DNA of 64,000 nucleotides from contig MEPU01000004.1 in NCBI GenBank assembly GCA_001771815.1, positions 248,001 through 312,000 of the forward strand, read 5' to 3'. The notes under the pieces were generated by a model, which did not search any database, was not told the DNA's origin, and saw only the letters and a program-made list of their open reading frames with translations. Positions 62,851-64,000 of the stretch are shown piece by piece. How positions within the stretch are numbered: the stretch's first letter is position 1; each line of letters begins with the position of its first letter. The stretch comes from Bdellovibrionales bacterium RIFCSPHIGHO2_01_FULL_40_29 (GTDB lineage: Bacteria; Bdellovibrionota; Bdellovibrionia; Bdellovibrionales; Bdellovibrionaceae). The position numbers and the translations under genes are program-made.

Positions 62851-63178
62851 ATGAATACAAAAATTCAAGATCTAATGAAACAAATCAATTCGCTCCAAGA
62901 AGAAGTCGAAAGAGAATACCGACATGCGCGAGAAGAATTCGTAACTCGAAAAGTTCTGTTAGCAGAGAATTTTTTAGCTCAACAACGTCGACACAAAATT
63001 GGAATTCTACGATTTATATTACAATCCAGAATTCTGGTTATCCTGAAGGAAACCACGACTATTATCCCAAATTCTTTGATTACGGAGATGGTGCGACATA
63101 CAGGTCGGGCCTTGCCAGACTTCGTAAGCAATATGGTCAAACGGAGAATACTCCCTAACAAAGCCGCTCACTTTTCTG
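62851..63178 (+). pseudogene. Internally deleted and frameshifted gene: coiled-coil N-terminus fused out of frame to its own C-terminus
   Basis: Frame 1: MNTKIQDLMKQINSLQEEVEREYRHAREEFVTRKVLLAENFLAQQRRHKIGILRFILQSRILVIL. The protein-like C-terminus NSGYPEGNHDYYPKFFDYGDGATYRSGLARLRKQYGQTENTP* lies in another frame (63003 onward). Confidence 0.6.
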
Positions 63179-63179
63179 T

Positions 63180-63683
63180 TTACGAAGAAAAAAGTTCTTT
63201 GAATTTTTGAATATCAATGGATTTGTTTTTTGGAATTTCAGCAAAATAATTTAATTGCCATTTTTGCGTTTTCGCCGCCAGTTTGCTATCCACCACATCC
63301 CAAATTGGATAGACTCTTATAGCGCGTTTACCGCCTTTTCCATTTACAGAAAATACGCCCTGCTTAACTAATACTTCCTTAGGAAACACAAAATATCCCT
63401 GGCGACTTTTTGTTTTCACCATCACCACAAATAAGTCGACATGATCTGATTCATCATAGGGTTGAATGGACTCGCCAGTGGTTCGTTTCCAAATCGTTAC
63501 AAATTGTCCAATTTTAGTCGGTGTGATTTTGGCCTGACGATACCGAACTGATCTTTCATTTATTTTAAAGCTACAGGCGTGATATTCGGAGCTTTCCAAT
63601 TCTTTTTTTGGAAGAGTGCACTTGAAACTGCATACTTCAAATACATGTTCACGCAAAAGATTAAAATCATCTAAAAAATTCAT
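63180..63683 (-). CDS. MepB-family protein
   Basis: ESSEYHACSFKINERSVRYRQAKITPTKIGQFVTIWKR...YFVFPKEVLVKQGVFSVNGKGGKRAIRVYPIWD. Confidence 0.88.
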   Translation of the reverse strand: MNFLDDFNLLREHVFEVCSFKCTLPKKELESSEYHACSFKINERSVRYRQAKITPTKIGQFVTIWKRTTGESIQPYDESDHVDLFVVMVKTKSRQGYFVFPKEVLVKQGVFSVNGKGGKRAIRVYPIWDVVDSKLAAKTQKWQLNYFAEIPKNKSIDIQKFKELFSS

Positions 63684-63873
63684 TTTCTTAACATAGTACA
63701 AATTGAATAGGACGTCACTGACAGCTATATGCAATCAAAGCAATCCAGCAAGGAATAAATAACAAGCCGCATTTTGACCTAGTACCAGGTTTGTAGAAAT
63801 CAATATCCAAAAATAAATCGATCTACTATATTTTTAAAACGCAATCAAGCGTACTTAAAACCAAGGAAATCCC

Positions 63874-64000
63874 ATGATTACATTAGGACGTCGCCTCGTC
63901 GCAATTGCCATTATCACATCAGCATGTTGGGCCCAAGCCACAACACAAGATCAAAAAGCAGCCGCGGCTATCACTCTCAGAAATAACCAATTTCGAACAG
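63874..64000 (+). CDS. Exported protein, truncated by the window end
   Basis: ATG after AAGGA; MITLGRRLVAIAIITSACWAQATTQDQKAAAAITLRNNQFRT with signal peptide. Confidence 0.6.
   Translation, partial: MITLGRRLVAIAIITSACWAQATTQDQKAAAAITLRNNQFRT

Noticed and set aside
62851-63210. Novel intact 119-aa coiled-coil protein
   Set aside because: The C-terminal half is low-plausibility in this frame while another frame encodes a conserved-looking C-terminus, so it is better read as a pseudogene.
45134-64000. tRNA-Glu-integrated genomic island
   Set aside because: Gene content looks accessory and starts at the tRNAs, but I found no integrase and did not see a repeated tRNA 3' end marking an att site.

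Overview
This 64 kb window comes from a Bdellovibrio-like (Bdellovibrionota) chromosome; that placement is inferred from gene content and protein style, not from a search. Positions 1-45130 are mostly core genome. They include type IV pilus genes (pilS-like, pilC, a degenerate PilT-like ATPase, pilB), ribF, a CHASE2 histidine kinase with an NtrC-type regulator, and an envelope block (GT9, DUF3108, lpxL-like, lpxK, lpxB, a Gfo/Idh/MocA oxidoreductase, lpxA, skp, bamA, lolD, lolC/E). They also include prfB with its programmed frameshift, ybeY, mazG, murJ, rpsT, holA, lptE-like, an aminotransferase plus 2-hydroxyacid dehydrogenase pair, purA, tRNA-Lys and tRNA-Glu. Inside this part lies an 11 kb Agl-Glt-like (gliding or trans-envelope motor) operon at 25838-37228. 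It carries a GYF-PilZ protein and two ExbD subunits, only one of which keeps the transmembrane Asp. Positions 45130-64000 look accessory: a four-helix-bundle gene and a decayed copy of it, a lipoprotein trypsin-PA protease, thyX, an AbiE-type toxin-antitoxin with a 17-bp perfect inverted repeat upstream, a HigBA-like pair with a 22-bp palindrome, a tandem pair of Cys-rich secreted proteins, a TPR-GNAT fusion, rsgA, an exported truncated haemoglobin, and an internally deleted pseudogene. No CRISPR array, transposase, integrase or reverse transcriptase was seen.
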